Shown: positions 27,775 through 36,181, counted from the stretch's first letter. The stretch is 64,000 nt of DNA from an uncultured beta proteobacterium (GCA_903886275.1 CAISLN010000119.1:62001-126000), one strand, 5' to 3'. Notes: generated by a model not told the origin, from the sequence alone. Program-made: numbers and translations.

Positions 27775-28110
27775 ATGAAAACGCCCCAGCTTCCCAAAGA
27801 AAACCAGAGCGCCCCTAACAAGCGCAAGTTTAACGGCACAAGCAACCCGCGCCAGCTTCGCGCAACACAGGCAATGTTTCGCCGCCCTATCAGCCGCCAA
27901 GAGCTTGATTCAGTAGCTGGCTGCACCAATGGCCCCGACCTAATCGCCGCCCTGCGTGCGCTGGGTCTGATCATCGAATGCGACCGCATCAAGTTCATTG
28001 ACCGCGACGGAAAAACTGTCGTCCTGGTGTCTATTAATTTTCCAGCAAGGGTAAGCACATGGTTAATGCTTGGCTCTCCGAACGCAAGAAAGGTGGTGCA
28101 GCATGAGTAA
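27775..28110 (+). CDS. Small helix-turn-helix hypothetical protein
   Basis: 111 aa, starting on the base after the microprotein stop. After a basic polar N-terminus, residues about 35-85 (MFRRPISRQELDSVAGCTNG, then LIAALRALGLIIECDRIKFI) look like a winged helix-turn-helix found in small element proteins. The C-terminus is poorly conserved in appearance. It overlaps the initiator-like gene by 8 nt and is presumably co-translated with it. A role in replication control or regulation is plausible but unproven. Confidence 0.7.
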   Translation: MKTPQLPKENQSAPNKRKFNGTSNPRQLRATQAMFRRPISRQELDSVAGCTNGPDLIAALRALGLIIECDRIKFIDRDGKTVVLVSINFPARVSTWLMLGSPNARKVVQHE

Positions 28111-28843
28111 GCACGAGAAGCCCCGGCGCGACCCACGCGGCCACAGCCTGCGCATCTATGACGACATTTACGACAGCCCCGCATTTGCAGCCCTGTCCCC
28201 GCATGATGTGCTGGCATACCTGGCGCTGCTGCGCGAGCTGCGGGGGTCCAACAATGGCGACCTGTCATTGCCGCTTAGCCGCGCCAGCAAGTGCGGCATA
28301 ACCCATCATGTGACCCTTGCCCGCAGCCTGCGCGCGCTGTGCGCCGTGGGTCTGGTGGCAGTGACCCGCAAAGGTGGCTGCACCTCTGGCGGACAGCGCC
28401 AGCCCACGCTGTACCGTGTCACCGACCGCGAATGCTACGCCATCCCCGCAAAGCTGCTGGACGCAACCAAGGAGACCAACGAATGGAAGCGCATCGCCAG
28501 CCTTGAGCAGGCCGCCGGGCTGATTGCTGCGGCTGAGATTGCAGCCAAAAAGGAGTACTCAGAAAAAATTAGCCTAGGTCACGCCGTGACAGCGACCACG
28601 TCACGGCGTGACCTGGTCAGCCCTAAAACCACGTCACCGCGTGACACCTGGAACGCTGGACCACGTCACGGCGTGACTATGGCTGAAAAGGGCTCAAACC
28701 CAATGCCCATGCGGGTTGCAGCCGAGTTTCCCATGAGGGTGAAAAATCAATCCATACGTCACCGCGTGTACCACCTTTATATATTGCCATCCCTAGGCCG
28801 TTTTATGCCTGCACGGGACACGAGAACAGACACCGCTGGCTGA
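28103..28843 (+). CDS. Replication-initiator-like winged-helix protein with iterons in its gene
   Basis: 246 aa from the ATG at 28103, with AAAGGTGG upstream; a longer in-frame start at 28070 lies inside the previous gene. The N-terminal 115 residues form a winged helix (SLRIYDDIYDSPAFAALSPH; LSLPLSRASKCGITHHVTLA; ARSLRALCAVGLVAVTRKGG), the layout of many element replication or HTH proteins. The C-terminal part (from about 155) is low-complexity and basic because it is written over a series of GTCACSGCGTGAC palindromes. This resembles lambda O, whose gene contains the origin. The initiator role is inference from that arrangement. Confidence 0.65.
   Translation: MSKHEKPRRDPRGHSLRIYDDIYDSPAFAALSPHDVLAYLALLRELRGSNNGDLSLPLSRASKCGITHHVTLARSLRALCAVGLVAVTRKGGCTSGGQRQPTLYRVTDRECYAIPAKLLDATKETNEWKRIASLEQAAGLIAAAEIAAKKEYSEKISLGHAVTATTSRRDLVSPKTTSPRDTWNAGPRHGVTMAEKGSNPMPMRVAAEFPMRVKNQSIRHRVYHLYILPSLGRFMPARDTRTDTAG
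28578..28770. repeat. Five GTCACSGCGTGAC palindromes (iteron-like), possible origin
   Basis: Copies start at 28578, 28600, 28633, 28665 and 28758 (the last degenerate, ending GTGTA; the first has CGCCG in the centre). Start-to-start spacings are 22, 33, 32 and 93 bp, close to 2, 3, 3 and 9 helical turns. Four are preceded by AC and the middle three share CCAC upstream. AT-rich stretches lie on both sides (28551-28572 and 28771-28785). Confidence 0.85.
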
Positions 28844-28908
28844 GCCCTGGTCAGATTGAATTCATCGCCAGCCTGACCGCTTCAAATCAAATTCACTGAA
28901 CGCCCAAC

Positions 28909-29337
28909 ATGCAAACAAACCCCGAGCACATCTCGAACCTGACCATTGAAATTGAAGAAGATGGCAGCGTGGTCCTTGAGCAGGATTGCACCGGCAACAT
29001 CAGCCGGGTATGGGTCCATCCGGTCCAGCTTCGCTACATTGCCGAAAAAATGGGCCTGGTTGAAACAAGCGACCCAAAGGCCGCCAAGACCATTGCAACA
29101 TTGGAGCGCCGTTTGCTGGTGCTGCGCGACCGTATCGACGAGTTGCACGACTACCTGGTCAACCACTCAGACCACAAACATGCCGACCTCAGTTATGAGG
29201 TGACATTTTCGCGGGCGAGCCTGGACATTGTGGAAGAGTTCTGCCATGACCTTGACGAACAGCCGTACAACACCGCACGCGACGCCACGCCGTCCGCACC
29301 ATGCACCGCGCCCAGCGCCGCCGCTGGTGACCACTGA
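28909..29337 (+). CDS. Hypothetical element protein, 142 aa
   Basis: No strong ribosome binding site is seen. The N-terminal 50 residues are beta-rich and acidic (ISNLTIEIEEDGSVVLEQDC), the middle is a long amphipathic helix with Leu and Arg (LERRLLVLRDRIDELHDYLV) and the tail is Ala/Pro/Thr-rich. Probably a small DNA- or protein-binding accessory factor of the element. No family recognised. It ends directly before the DUF5681 gene and is likely in one transcription unit with it. Confidence 0.7.
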   Translation: MQTNPEHISNLTIEIEEDGSVVLEQDCTGNISRVWVHPVQLRYIAEKMGLVETSDPKAAKTIATLERRLLVLRDRIDELHDYLVNHSDHKHADLSYEVTFSRASLDIVEEFCHDLDEQPYNTARDATPSAPCTAPSAAAGDH

Positions 29338-29784
29338 TTGAGCAAAATGGTTTCAAAGAAAAAAGCACCGCCGCACGCCTGGAAGCCGGGCCAGTCTGGC
29401 AACCCCAAGGGCCGCCCGGCTGGCAGTGGCGAAGTGTCCAAACTTCGCGCCAGCATTGCAGCGCGTGTGCCCGAGTTGCTGGCTGCCATGATGACAAGAG
29501 CCCTTGATGGTGATGTGGGGGCCGCACGCCTACTGCTGGAACGCGCCATCGCACCGCTGAAGGCCGCAGAACCTACCCAAGCCCTAAGCCTGCCTGATAG
29601 CAGCCTGACCGACCAGGGCCGCGCCGTGCTGGCATCCGTGGCCGCTGGTCAACTCGCGCCGGGGCAGGGTGCCGCGCTGCTGGGTGCGATTGGAACGCTG
29701 GCGCGAGTAGCTGAATTTGACGAACTGGAAGCGCGAATAGCTGGACTGGAGGCCCAAAGTGCCAAATCTAAAAGAGAGACTTAA
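29338..29784 (+). CDS. DUF5681-domain protein (possible small terminase-like)
   Basis: 148 aa from the TTG at 29338 (alternative ATG at 29347). The N-terminal WKPGQSGNPKGRPAGSGE is the hallmark of DUF5681, followed by helices (VPELLAAMMTRALDGDVGAA; RLLLERAIAPLK). Proteins of this kind occur in phages and integrative elements, often near packaging genes; a small terminase role is suspected but not shown. The C-terminal 45 residues are an Ala/Leu helix ending in charged KSKRET. It overlaps the next gene by 26 nt. Confidence 0.75.
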   Translation: MSKMVSKKKAPPHAWKPGQSGNPKGRPAGSGEVSKLRASIAARVPELLAAMMTRALDGDVGAARLLLERAIAPLKAAEPTQALSLPDSSLTDQGRAVLASVAAGQLAPGQGAALLGAIGTLARVAEFDELEARIAGLEAQSAKSKRET

Positions 29785-30040
29785 AAGGCTTGAACGGGCA
29801 ATATTGCCCGCAGTGGATGACATTCCGCCTGCCTGGATTGAAGTTCGCCTATCAAGGCTTGGGGATACCCCGTATGAGGACAGCGAAATAATTGGTTGCC
29901 GTCACTGGGACTGCAAAGTCCCCCGACTTGAAGGTGAAACCGTAGAGCAGCTAAAAACCAGAGCGATGCAGGAAAACCCGAAGATTAAGGTTTGGTTTTT
30001 TTCGTACCGCAAGCGTGAAAATCGACCGCCGATAATTTGA
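29759..30040 (+). CDS. Hypothetical element protein, 93 aa
   Basis: GTG start inside the end of the DUF5681 gene. The sequence MPNLKERLKRLERAILPAVD opens with an amphipathic helix, followed by a WIEVRLSRLG strand region, a C-x6-C-like pair (IIGCRHWDCKV) and a basic C-terminus (VWFFSYRKRENRPP). No family recognised. Overlap with the preceding gene suggests co-translation. Base composition drifts AT-rich toward its 3' end, where the non-coding stretch begins. Confidence 0.65.
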   Translation: MPNLKERLKRLERAILPAVDDIPPAWIEVRLSRLGDTPYEDSEIIGCRHWDCKVPRLEGETVEQLKTRAMQENPKIKVWFFSYRKRENRPPII

Positions 30041-30736
30041 GAATTCGTAAGGAATGCGCCGGGTTTGTGGGCAGGATTGTTTTCCCTGCAAAGTAGTCGG
30101 CAACAAGAAAACAAATCCGCCAAGACACATCTAAAAAAACGGACGAATATCGGAGCATCAGCGTAAAAAAACTGATGAACCGCCCACGATTGCGAAAGTG
30201 CGTCGCACTTGGACACATCAAAAACGGCAAGATAACGCCGTTTGCATGGCTGAAAGGGGTGAATGTTGCATTGTGTTCCCCAGCCTAGATTTACATGACC
30301 AGTGGCGGGACCGCTGCAACGGGCGGTGACCTGCGCGGGGTGGCGCTTGGGCCATCGCCCGAGCTAACGTAAGGCGCCAAAGTAAATGCGACTGGCGACA
30401 AAGTTCTGCGACCAATTGGCCGCAGTTGGTGCGACTGGCCTTAAAAGCGGGGTGAGGCCCAACTTCATTCAGAAGCCGTTCACGGCATTCAGCCTTGTGC
30501 CGGCCCGAAGTCGGTAGAGCAGCGGAAGCGGTCACACGGCCAGCGCGCTCATATGGCTTTCTGACGTTTAAAATCACTCCAAGACAGTCTGCTGGGTTTG
30601 TCGGGATTTTTATACCTGTATGTATTTCATGACAAGCCGCCGCAATCAAGGCTGCAAGCCACTTTAAGGGGTTTTTGATGTCCAGATTATCGAGCAGCGT
30701 CCAAGTTATAGAGCAGGTTTTGCTCCATACATTACG
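30041..30736. other. Gene-poor stretch upstream of the integron cassette
   Basis: No convincing gene on either strand. Short inverted repeats occur, such as AAGTGCG-T-CGCACTT at 30194-30208 and AAACGGC...GCCGTTT at 30222-30243. A minus-strand frame at 30218-30649 lacks protein character. Complementary segments near 30461-30477 and 30551-30564 (AGAAGCC against GGCTTTCT) flank the text from GCCCAAC to ACGTTT, weakly like an attC, but the symmetry is not convincing. Confidence 0.4.
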
Positions 30737-31164
30737 TTAGCCGTTCTACTACGAAAAGAAAGAGAACCATGATCGCAGCACAAACTGAAGCAAAGCGTTT
30801 TATCAACTGGCTTAAGAAATACAACCACCATGGAGGGTATGACAACTTAGGGCAGGCGCTTCATAGCTGGTGTGTCGCCGATGGTGGTGTCAACCGCCTT
30901 GGTTTTGACTATGCCCAATTTCTGCAAATGGTTATAGCCGTGCTCGTTACAGCGAAAGGTTCGTTGCGTGTCGGAATTGATGTTGGCACAAATAAATACG
31001 AAGACCTTGCCCCACCAACTGCATTCGACGGTTGGCTTCCTGATCGAGATGATTTTCAGGCTGCTGTTGAAGAAACAAAAGCGCGCCAAGCTGAGAGGAA
31101 CGGCTAACCCGGCAGTCCACCGGACGCTGCGCGATAAAGCCGCGCAGCGCCGGTGACTTCTACG
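30737..31164 (+). mobile_element. Orphan integron gene cassette
   Basis: The cassette begins after G in ACG|TTAGCC and ends at G of the attC core ACG|TTAAAC, 428 bp, holding one ORF whose stop lies in the attC. The first six bases plus the last G (GTTAGCC) are the exact complement of the attC R'' box GGCTAAC, the defining property of a cassette. No intI is visible in the window. Confidence 0.8.
30769..31107 (+). CDS. Integron cassette-encoded hypothetical protein, 112 aa
   Basis: ATG preceded by AAAGAGAA. The product (MIAAQTEAKRFINWLKKYNH; FDYAQFLQMVIAVLVTAKGS; VGIDVGTNKYEDLAP) is soluble and mixed alpha/beta, without a recognised domain. The TAA stop lies inside the GGCTAAC box of the attC, as is usual for cassette genes. 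The gene is AT-richer than the backbone. Expression probably depends on its own or upstream promoters, because no integron promoter is visible. Most cassette ORFs of this type have no known function. Confidence 0.75.
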   Translation: MIAAQTEAKRFINWLKKYNHHGGYDNLGQALHSWCVADGGVNRLGFDYAQFLQMVIAVLVTAKGSLRVGIDVGTNKYEDLAPPTAFDGWLPDRDDFQAAVEETKARQAERNG

Positions 31165-31170
31165 TTAAAC
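31102..31170 (+). other. attC recombination site
   Basis: R'' box GGCTAAC (31102-31108) and R' box GTTAAAC (31164-31170) flank an imperfect inverted repeat. Arm GTCCACCGGACGCTGCGCG (31115-31133) pairs with CGCGCAGCGCCGGTGAC (31141-31157), leaving two unpaired bases on one arm, as in the folded attC recognised by IntI. Length is 69 bp, in the normal range. Confidence 0.85.
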
Positions 31171-31505
31171 CTGCGTTTCGTGCGTCAGCTTTGGAGCGCA
31201 GCAGCTGACCGCAGCCAGCCCTTTTTTGACGTACGCCCTACACCGATTAGATGGGCAACACAAACCTCCACCATCAGTCGGTCTAAAGCCTACCAACTCA
31301 TGAAGCGTTGCAAGAACTTTGTCATCGAGATAGGTCAGTCGCAGTAACTCTGTCGGAAATCCTCGACCCCTGTGGCGCGGCCCAAGGTAAGCCCTTGACT
31401 TCATTGAATGTGTCAATGCAATTACTTTGGAGGCCTACGGCTGAAGCTGCCCGGCAGCTGCCGCATTTTGTTGAACGAATGTAAACGACCGACCGCCACA
31501 ACCAA
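31171..31505. other. Gene-poor stretch after the attC
   Basis: No supported gene. It begins with the GTCAGCT...AGCTGAC inverted repeat (about 31183-31208). A minus-strand frame of 83 codons ending exactly at the attC core looks partly coding (RGFPTELLRLTYLDDKVLAT) but lacks a clear start signal. A second cassette without a recognisable attC is possible. Confidence 0.35.
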
Positions 31506-31532
31506 GCCCAGCACTCGCCGGGCTTTTTTTTG
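31506..31532 (+). terminator. Rho-independent terminator
   Basis: AGCCCAGC-ACTC-GCCGGGCT forms a stem with one bulge, followed by eight T. It would end plus-strand transcription coming from the cassette. Confidence 0.75.
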
Positions 31533-31589
31533 CCTGGCGCTGGTGAGCACGCCATAGGCCGGGCTTTGCTTGCGCTGCATTTGGCAAAG

Positions 31590-31609
31590 TTGCCTACAGA
31601 TTGCCTACA
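31590..31609 (+). repeat. Paired TTGCCTACA repeats inside the right end (possible integrase arm sites)
   Basis: TTGCCTACA at 31590-31598 and 31601-31609, spaced 11 bp start to start, matching the pair inside the left end. They lie 68 bp from the right att repeat. Confidence 0.75.
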
Positions 31610-31630
31610 AGGCAGTAAAAATTCCGAAAC

Positions 31631-31660
31631 AAAAAAGCCCCAGTCTTGTGAACCGGGGCT
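31631..31660 (-). terminator. Rho-independent terminator downstream of tRNA-Thr
   Basis: On the minus strand AGCCCC/GGGGCT forms the stem core with further partial pairing, followed by six T, 16 bp after the tRNA 3' end. Confidence 0.8.
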
Positions 31661-31676
31661 AAGTTGTTGATTTCAT

Positions 31677-31721
31677 TGGTGCCACTTGTCGGAATCGAAC
31701 TGACGACCTTCTCCTTACGAA
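31677..31721 (-). repeat. Right attachment site: 45-bp repeat within tRNA-Thr
   Basis: Identical to 23902-23946. It marks the right end of the 7.8-kb element and ends in the anticodon loop. Confidence 0.95.
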
Positions 31722-31752
31722 GGAGCTGCTCTACCAACTGAGCTAAAGCGGC
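31677..31752 (-). tRNA. tRNA-Thr (anticodon CGT)
   Basis: 76 nt including an encoded CCA. The acceptor stem GCCGCTT pairs with AAGTGGC (one G-T pair), the D-arm contains AGCTCAGTTGGTAGAGC, the anticodon loop TTCGTAA gives CGT at 31719-31717, and the T-arm contains GTTCGATTC. It remains complete because the element brought or preserved an identical 3' half. Confidence 0.95.
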
Positions 31753-31765
31753 ACTAAGTCGGCGA

Positions 31766-32776
31766 TTATAGCGGTGCGTGGTAGCTTACCGCCCGCTCGA
31801 CCTCGTTCTTGGAGCCCAGGATGACGCTGACGCGCTCATGCAGCTTGCCCGGCACGATGTCTAGAATGCGTTCGCGTCCGGTGCTGGCCGCGCCGCCGGC
31901 CTGTTCCACGATCCAGCCCATGGGGTTGGCCTCGTACAGCAGGCGCAGTTTGCCGGGCTTGCCTGGTTCGCGCTTGTCCCAGGGGTAGAGGAAGACGCCA
32001 CCGCGGGTCAGGATGCGGTGCACATCGGCCACCATGCTGGCAATCCAGCGCATGTTGAAGTCTTTGCCGCGCGGGCCTTCCCGGCCGGCCAGGCATTCGT
32101 CGATATAGCGCTTCACTGGCTCGTCCCAGTGGCGCATATTGCTCATGTTGATGGCAAATTCCTTGGTGTCTTCCGGGATGCGCAGCTCTCGCTGGGTCAG
32201 CACAAAGGAACCCTGCTCGCGGTCCAGGGTGAACATGGCCACGCCGTCGCCCACGGTCAGCACCAGCGTGGTTTGTGGGCCGTAAATGCAATAGCCTGCG
32301 GCCACTTGCTTGGTGCCGGCTTGCAAGAAGTCCTGCTCGGACACGCCCGCGCCCTCGGGCTTCATGAGCACGCTGAAGATGGTGCCAATGCTGACATTGA
32401 CATCGATGTTGCTGGAGCCGTCCAGGGGATCAAACAGCAGCAGGTATTCGCCCTGTGGGTAGCGGTTGGGCACCACGTGGATGCCTTCCATTTCCTCGCT
32501 GGCCATGGCTGCCAAGTGGCCGCCCCATTCGTTGGCCTCGATCAGCACATCGTTGGCAATGATGTCGAGCTTCTTTTGGATTTCGCCCTGTATGTTCTCG
32601 CTCTCGCTTTCGGCCACGCCCAGCACGCCGCCCAGCGCGCCCTTGTTGACGGCCAGGCTGATGCTCTTGCAGGCCCGCGCGACCACTTCGAGCAGCAGGC
32701 GCAGTTGCGCTGGAATGGCGCCGTCCTTGCGTTGCTCTTCGACCAGGTAGCGGGTCAGTGAAATTTTCGGTGACAT
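31766..32776 (-). CDS. fbp: Fructose-1,6-bisphosphatase, class I
   Basis: 336 aa with AAGGAG before the ATG. Recognisable motifs are the metal site [20 protein letters not shown] (about 117-136), the [11 protein letters not shown] segment, and the C-terminal substrate-binding region. It hydrolyses fructose 1,6-bisphosphate to fructose 6-phosphate in gluconeogenesis and, in autotrophs, in the Calvin cycle. It follows pepN in the same direction with a 14-bp gap, so they may be co-transcribed. Nothing unusual. Confidence 0.97.
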   Translation of the reverse strand: MSPKISLTRYLVEEQRKDGAIPAQLRLLLEVVARACKSISLAVNKGALGGVLGVAESESENIQGEIQKKLDIIANDVLIEANEWGGHLAAMASEEMEGIHVVPNRYPQGEYLLLFDPLDGSSNIDVNVSIGTIFSVLMKPEGAGVSEQDFLQAGTKQVAAGYCIYGPQTTLVLTVGDGVAMFTLDREQGSFVLTQRELRIPEDTKEFAINMSNMRHWDEPVKRYIDECLAGREGPRGKDFNMRWIASMVADVHRILTRGGVFLYPWDKREPGKPGKLRLLYEANPMGWIVEQAGGAASTGRERILDIVPGKLHERVSVILGSKNEVERAVSYHAPL

Positions 32777-32790
32777 AGATACTCCTTCGT

Positions 32791-35511
32791 TTAATCAGCT
32801 AAGGCGCGTGCGACAACTTCACGCACGTCGTTGCTTAAATCACTCTTGGCCGCGACGCGCTTGAGCGCTTCGCAGGCGGCGCTGCGGTAGGGCTCGGCCA
32901 GACGCTTCCAGCGGTCCATGGCGCGCGCCAGTCGGGCCGCTACTTGGGGGTTGATGGCGTCGAGTTCGATGACGCGCTCGCTCCAGAACACATAGCCGGC
33001 CGCGTCCGGGCGGTGGAAGCCGCCGGGGTTGGCGCTGCAGTAGCTAAAGATCACGCTGCGCGCCCGGTTCGGGTTGCGCAGATTGAAGTCGGGGTGGGTC
33101 ATGAGCTGGCGCACGGCAGGCAGCACATTGCCGCCGCGATCAGAGGCGCCGGCCTGCAGGGCAAACCACTTGTCCAGCACCAGGGCTTCGTCCTTGAACA
33201 GGGCATGAAAGCGCGCCAGGGCGCCGGCAGCCAACGCGTGGCCGCTGCCCACCAGGGCCTGCAAGGCGTTGAAGCGGTCGGTCATATTGGCCGCAATCTT
33301 GAAGCGCTGCAGCGTCTTGCCCGGCCAGACCATGTCGCCGGACTGCACCGCTGCCAGGCACAAAAAGTTGAGTGCCATGCCGGCCAGGGCACGGCGCCCG
33401 CTCGACACCGGGTCGGGGCGGTAGGCCCCGTTGTCCTGGTGCATCGTGAAGGCCCATTCCCAGTCGGCTTGCAAGGCGGTGGCGAGTTGCAGGCGCATGC
33501 TTTCGCGCACTTCGTGGATGCGCTGCGGGTCTACCAGGGTCAGCTGCTCGGCGATATAGGTTTCGCTGGGCAGGGTCAGCACCAGTTCCTTGAAGGCCGC
33601 GTCCAGCGTGGGGTGGCGCAGCACGGCGCGCATGGCATCCAGATAGGGCGCGTTGAGAACCGCCTCGCTGTTGCCCGAGGCAATGGCCACCGTAGCGCTG
33701 CGCAGGGCCAGGCGCTGCCCGGCTTCCCAGCGGTTGAAGGGGTCGGGGTCGTTGGCCAGCAGGGTCAGCAACTGCGCATCGCTGTAGTCAAAGTCCAGCA
33801 GCACCGGCGCTGAGAAGCCGCGCAGGATGGAGGGCACGGGCTCCTCTGCCACATTCTCAAAGGTGATGGACTCGCTGTGGGCGGTCATGACGAACAGGTG
33901 GCTACCGGCCGCGCTGCTGCCGGCGGTGTGCATCGGCAGGGCGGCACCGCTGTGTGCACCTACCAGTCCCAGGCTGATCGGGATCACAAAGGGCTGCTGG
34001 TTGGTTTGGCTCGACGTGGGCGCACAGCTCTGGCTGAAGTGCAGGGTGTAGGTCTGCGCCTGTGCGCTGTACTCGCCGCGCGCCGTTACACGCGGTGTGC
34101 CGGCCTGGCTGTACCAGTGCTTGAACTGGGGCAGCAGCTTGGCCAAGGGTGAGTGGGGGTTGGCATCGGCAATCGACTGCGCGAAGTCGTCACAGGTCAC
34201 GGCCTGGCCGTCAAAGCGTTCGAAATACAGCTTCATGCCGCGCTCGAAACCCTTGCGCCCGGAAAGCCCCGGCGCACCTGCGAGCGTTTGCATCATGCGC
34301 ACCACTTCCGCACCTTTTTCGTAAATGGTGACGGTGTAGAAGTTGTTGATCTCGATGTAGCTGTCGGGGCGCACCGGGTGGGCCATGGGGCCGGCGTCTT
34401 CGGGGAACTGGGCGGTGCGCAGCACGCGCACATCTTCAATGCGCTTGACGGCGCGGGCCGATGGGTCGGCGCACAGGTCCTGGCTGAACTCCTGGTCGCG
34501 AAACACCGTCAGGCCTTCCTTGAGCGAGAGCTGGAACCAGTCGCGGCAGGTGATGCGGTTGCCGGTCCAGTTGTGGAAATACTCGTGGCCGACCACGCTC
34601 TCGATGTTGGAGTAATCCACATCGGTGGCGGTGGCCTGATTCGCCAGCACGTACTTGGTGTTGAAGATGTTGAGGCCCTTGTTCTCCATGGCGCCCATGT
34701 TGAAGTCGCTGGTGGCCACAATCATGAAGCGCTCCAGGTCCAACGGCAGACCAAAGCGCGCCTCGTCCCAAGCCACAGAGGCCATCAGGGAATTCATGGC
34801 GTGCTCGGTCTTGTCCAGGTCGCCCGGGCGCACATAGACCTGCAGCAGGTGCTCGCTGCCAGCGCGCGAGGTGATGCGCTGCTCGCGGCTGACCAACTGG
34901 CCGGCCACCAGGGCAAACAAATAGCAGGGCTTCTTGTGCGGATCGACCCACTTGGCAAAGTGGCGGCCGTCTTCCAACAGGCCTTGCTCGACCAGGTTGC
35001 CGTTGGACAGCAGCACCGGGTACTTGGCCTGGTCGGCGCGCAGGGTGACGCTGTAGCTGGCCATCACATCCGGGCGGTCCAGGAAGTAGGTGATGCGCCT
35101 GAAGCCTTCGGCCTCGCATTGCGTAAAGAAGGAGTCGTTGCTGACGTACAGGCCCATCAGCTTGGTGTTCTTGGACGGCAGGCAGGTGGTAAAAATTTCC
35201 AGCGCAAAGGGCTCGGGGCCTTCGGGCAGGTTCTCCAAAACGAGCACATTCCCATCCATTTTGAAGGAGGTGCCGGTGCCGTTGACCAGCACGCGCGCCA
35301 GGTTCAGCTCTTCGCCGTCCAGGCGCAGCGCCTGTGCCGGCACGTCCGGGTTGCGGCGCAGCGTCATCTTGTTCAGGACGCGGGTCTTGGCGGCGTCCAG
35401 GTCGAAGCACAGGTCTACCGTGTCAATCCAGTAGGCCGGGGCGCTATAGGCCTCGCGCAGTACGGTGGTCGGCGCGGCTGGCGCACCATCGCCTTTAAAG
35501 CTTTGCAACAT
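32791..35511 (-). CDS. pepN: Aminopeptidase N (M1 family)
   Basis: 906 aa, slightly longer than E. coli PepN. GGAGAA precedes the ATG. The exopeptidase motif [10 protein letters not shown] (about 272) and the zinc site [11 protein letters not shown] (about 308) with the downstream Glu in [14 protein letters not shown] (about 330) are intact. A long helical C-terminal domain follows. It is a cytoplasmic broad-specificity aminopeptidase that finishes protein degradation. Its 5' end overlaps the 3' end of the HAD phosphatase gene by 17 nt. Confidence 0.96.
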   Translation of the reverse strand: MLQSFKGDGAPAAPTTVLREAYSAPAYWIDTVDLCFDLDAAKTRVLNKMTLRRNPDVPAQALRLDGEELNLARVLVNGTGTSFKMDGNVLVLENLPEGPEPFALEIFTTCLPSKNTKLMGLYVSNDSFFTQCEAEGFRRITYFLDRPDVMASYSVTLRADQAKYPVLLSNGNLVEQGLLEDGRHFAKWVDPHKKPCYLFALVAGQLVSREQRITSRAGSEHLLQVYVRPGDLDKTEHAMNSLMASVAWDEARFGLPLDLERFMIVATSDFNMGAMENKGLNIFNTKYVLANQATATDVDYSNIESVVGHEYFHNWTGNRITCRDWFQLSLKEGLTVFRDQEFSQDLCADPSARAVKRIEDVRVLRTAQFPEDAGPMAHPVRPDSYIEINNFYTVTIYEKGAEVVRMMQTLAGAPGLSGRKGFERGMKLYFERFDGQAVTCDDFAQSIADANPHSPLAKLLPQFKHWYSQAGTPRVTARGEYSAQAQTYTLHFSQSCAPTSSQTNQQPFVIPISLGLVGAHSGAALPMHTAGSSAAGSHLFVMTAHSESITFENVAEEPVPSILRGFSAPVLLDFDYSDAQLLTLLANDPDPFNRWEAGQRLALRSATVAIASGNSEAVLNAPYLDAMRAVLRHPTLDAAFKELVLTLPSETYIAEQLTLVDPQRIHEVRESMRLQLATALQADWEWAFTMHQDNGAYRPDPVSSGRRALAGMALNFLCLAAVQSGDMVWPGKTLQRFKIAANMTDRFNALQALVGSGHALAAGALARFHALFKDEALVLDKWFALQAGASDRGGNVLPAVRQLMTHPDFNLRNPNRARSVIFSYCSANPGGFHRPDAAGYVFWSERVIELDAINPQVAARLARAMDRWKRLAEPYRSAACEALKRVAAKSDLSNDVREVVARALAD

Positions 35512-36181
35512 GGTATTTCTCCAGAAATTTGTTGTCCGTTAATTCGGTGAAGTTCTTCGCATGGGCCAGCACATGGTCGCCCGCCAGTTCAGCGGCGGAG
35601 TGCCCGGTGCAGATGCCCACGGCCCGCATGCCTGCGCGCCGGGCCGCTTCGATGCCCAAGGGCGCATCTTCAAACACAATACATTGCGCAGGTGACACTC
35701 CCAGGCGGCGTGCCACTTCCAAAAAAATCGCCGGATCGGGCTTGCCAGGTAGGCCTTCGTCGCCGCCCACCGCAACGCTTGGTAGCGGGCGCAGCAACAG
35801 GCGCTCATAGGCAAAGGCGATGTTGTGCCGGTCTCCGGCCGTGCCCACACCGATCTGCAGGCCACGCGCGCGGGCTGCTTCGGCAAAGGCGCTAAAGCCC
35901 TGCACCTCGGCAAACTTCGGCGCGAAGATTTCGCGGTACAGGGTTTCTTTTTCCTGGACATAGGCCAGCGCCTCGGCGTCCTGCATGTCGCGGCAGAACA
36001 GGATGCGCATGCACTCCAGACCGGTGCGCCCGGTGGTGCGGCGCATCAGCTCGGGCAGGTCCACTGCGATGCCATGGCGCTGGGCGAGCAACAGCCAGCT
36101 CTCGGTATGCGAGGGCATGGAGTCCACCATGGTGCCGTCCATGTCGAAGATGAAGGCCACTGTAGGTTGCATATTTCTCAT
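35495..36181 (-). CDS. HAD-superfamily phosphatase (beta-phosphoglucomutase-like)
   Basis: 228 aa from the ATG at 36181, which overlaps the upstream stop as ATGA. HAD motif I is FDMDGTMVDS, with a cap domain at about 20-85; motif II is VGTAG, and motif III/IV is GKPDPAIFLE with FEDAPLGIEAARRAGM. This is the phosphatase/phosphomutase subgroup (Gph/PgmB-like), acting on small phosphorylated metabolites; the substrate is unknown. It lies downstream of the ATPase-DUF4276 pair and 17 nt into pepN, so the overlap chain could put all four in one transcript. Confidence 0.88.
   Translation of the reverse strand: MRNMQPTVAFIFDMDGTMVDSMPSHTESWLLLAQRHGIAVDLPELMRRTTGRTGLECMRILFCRDMQDAEALAYVQEKETLYREIFAPKFAEVQGFSAFAEAARARGLQIGVGTAGDRHNIAFAYERLLLRPLPSVAVGGDEGLPGKPDPAIFLEVARRLGVSPAQCIVFEDAPLGIEAARRAGMRAVGICTGHSAAELAGDHVLAHAKNFTELTDNKFLEKYHVAKL

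Larger units (their letters stand above)
23902..31721. mobile_element. Integrative element in tRNA-Thr(CGT), about 7.8 kb, satellite-like
   Basis: Bounded by the 45-bp direct repeat of the tRNA-Thr 3' half. Contents in order: integrase next to the left end, BrnTA, a DUF1016 fragment, a 297-aa protein, an AlpA-like protein, a microprotein, a helix-turn-helix protein, an initiator-like protein with internal palindromes, two hypothetical genes and a DUF5681 gene, then an integron cassette. No conjugation, capsid or tail genes are present, so transfer would need a helper. Integrase, attachment sites and arm-like repeats look intact. Confidence 0.88.

Noticed and set aside
30457-30565. Second attC-like structure starting GCCCAAC.
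   Set aside because: Only the outer segments pair, the core box is GTTTAAA rather than GTTRRRY, and no matching cassette start was found.
30218-30649. Minus-strand open frame of 143 codons in the gene-poor part of the element.
   Set aside because: No ribosome binding site, no domain, irregular composition; the frame is open mainly because of base composition.
31165-31416. Minus-strand frame of 83 codons ending at the attC core.
   Set aside because: Partly protein-like, but no start signal and no family; left as an undecided note in the 31171-31505 entry rather than called a gene.
34153-35550. Long open frame opposite pepN.
   Set aside because: Shadow of pepN; no domain and no start signal.
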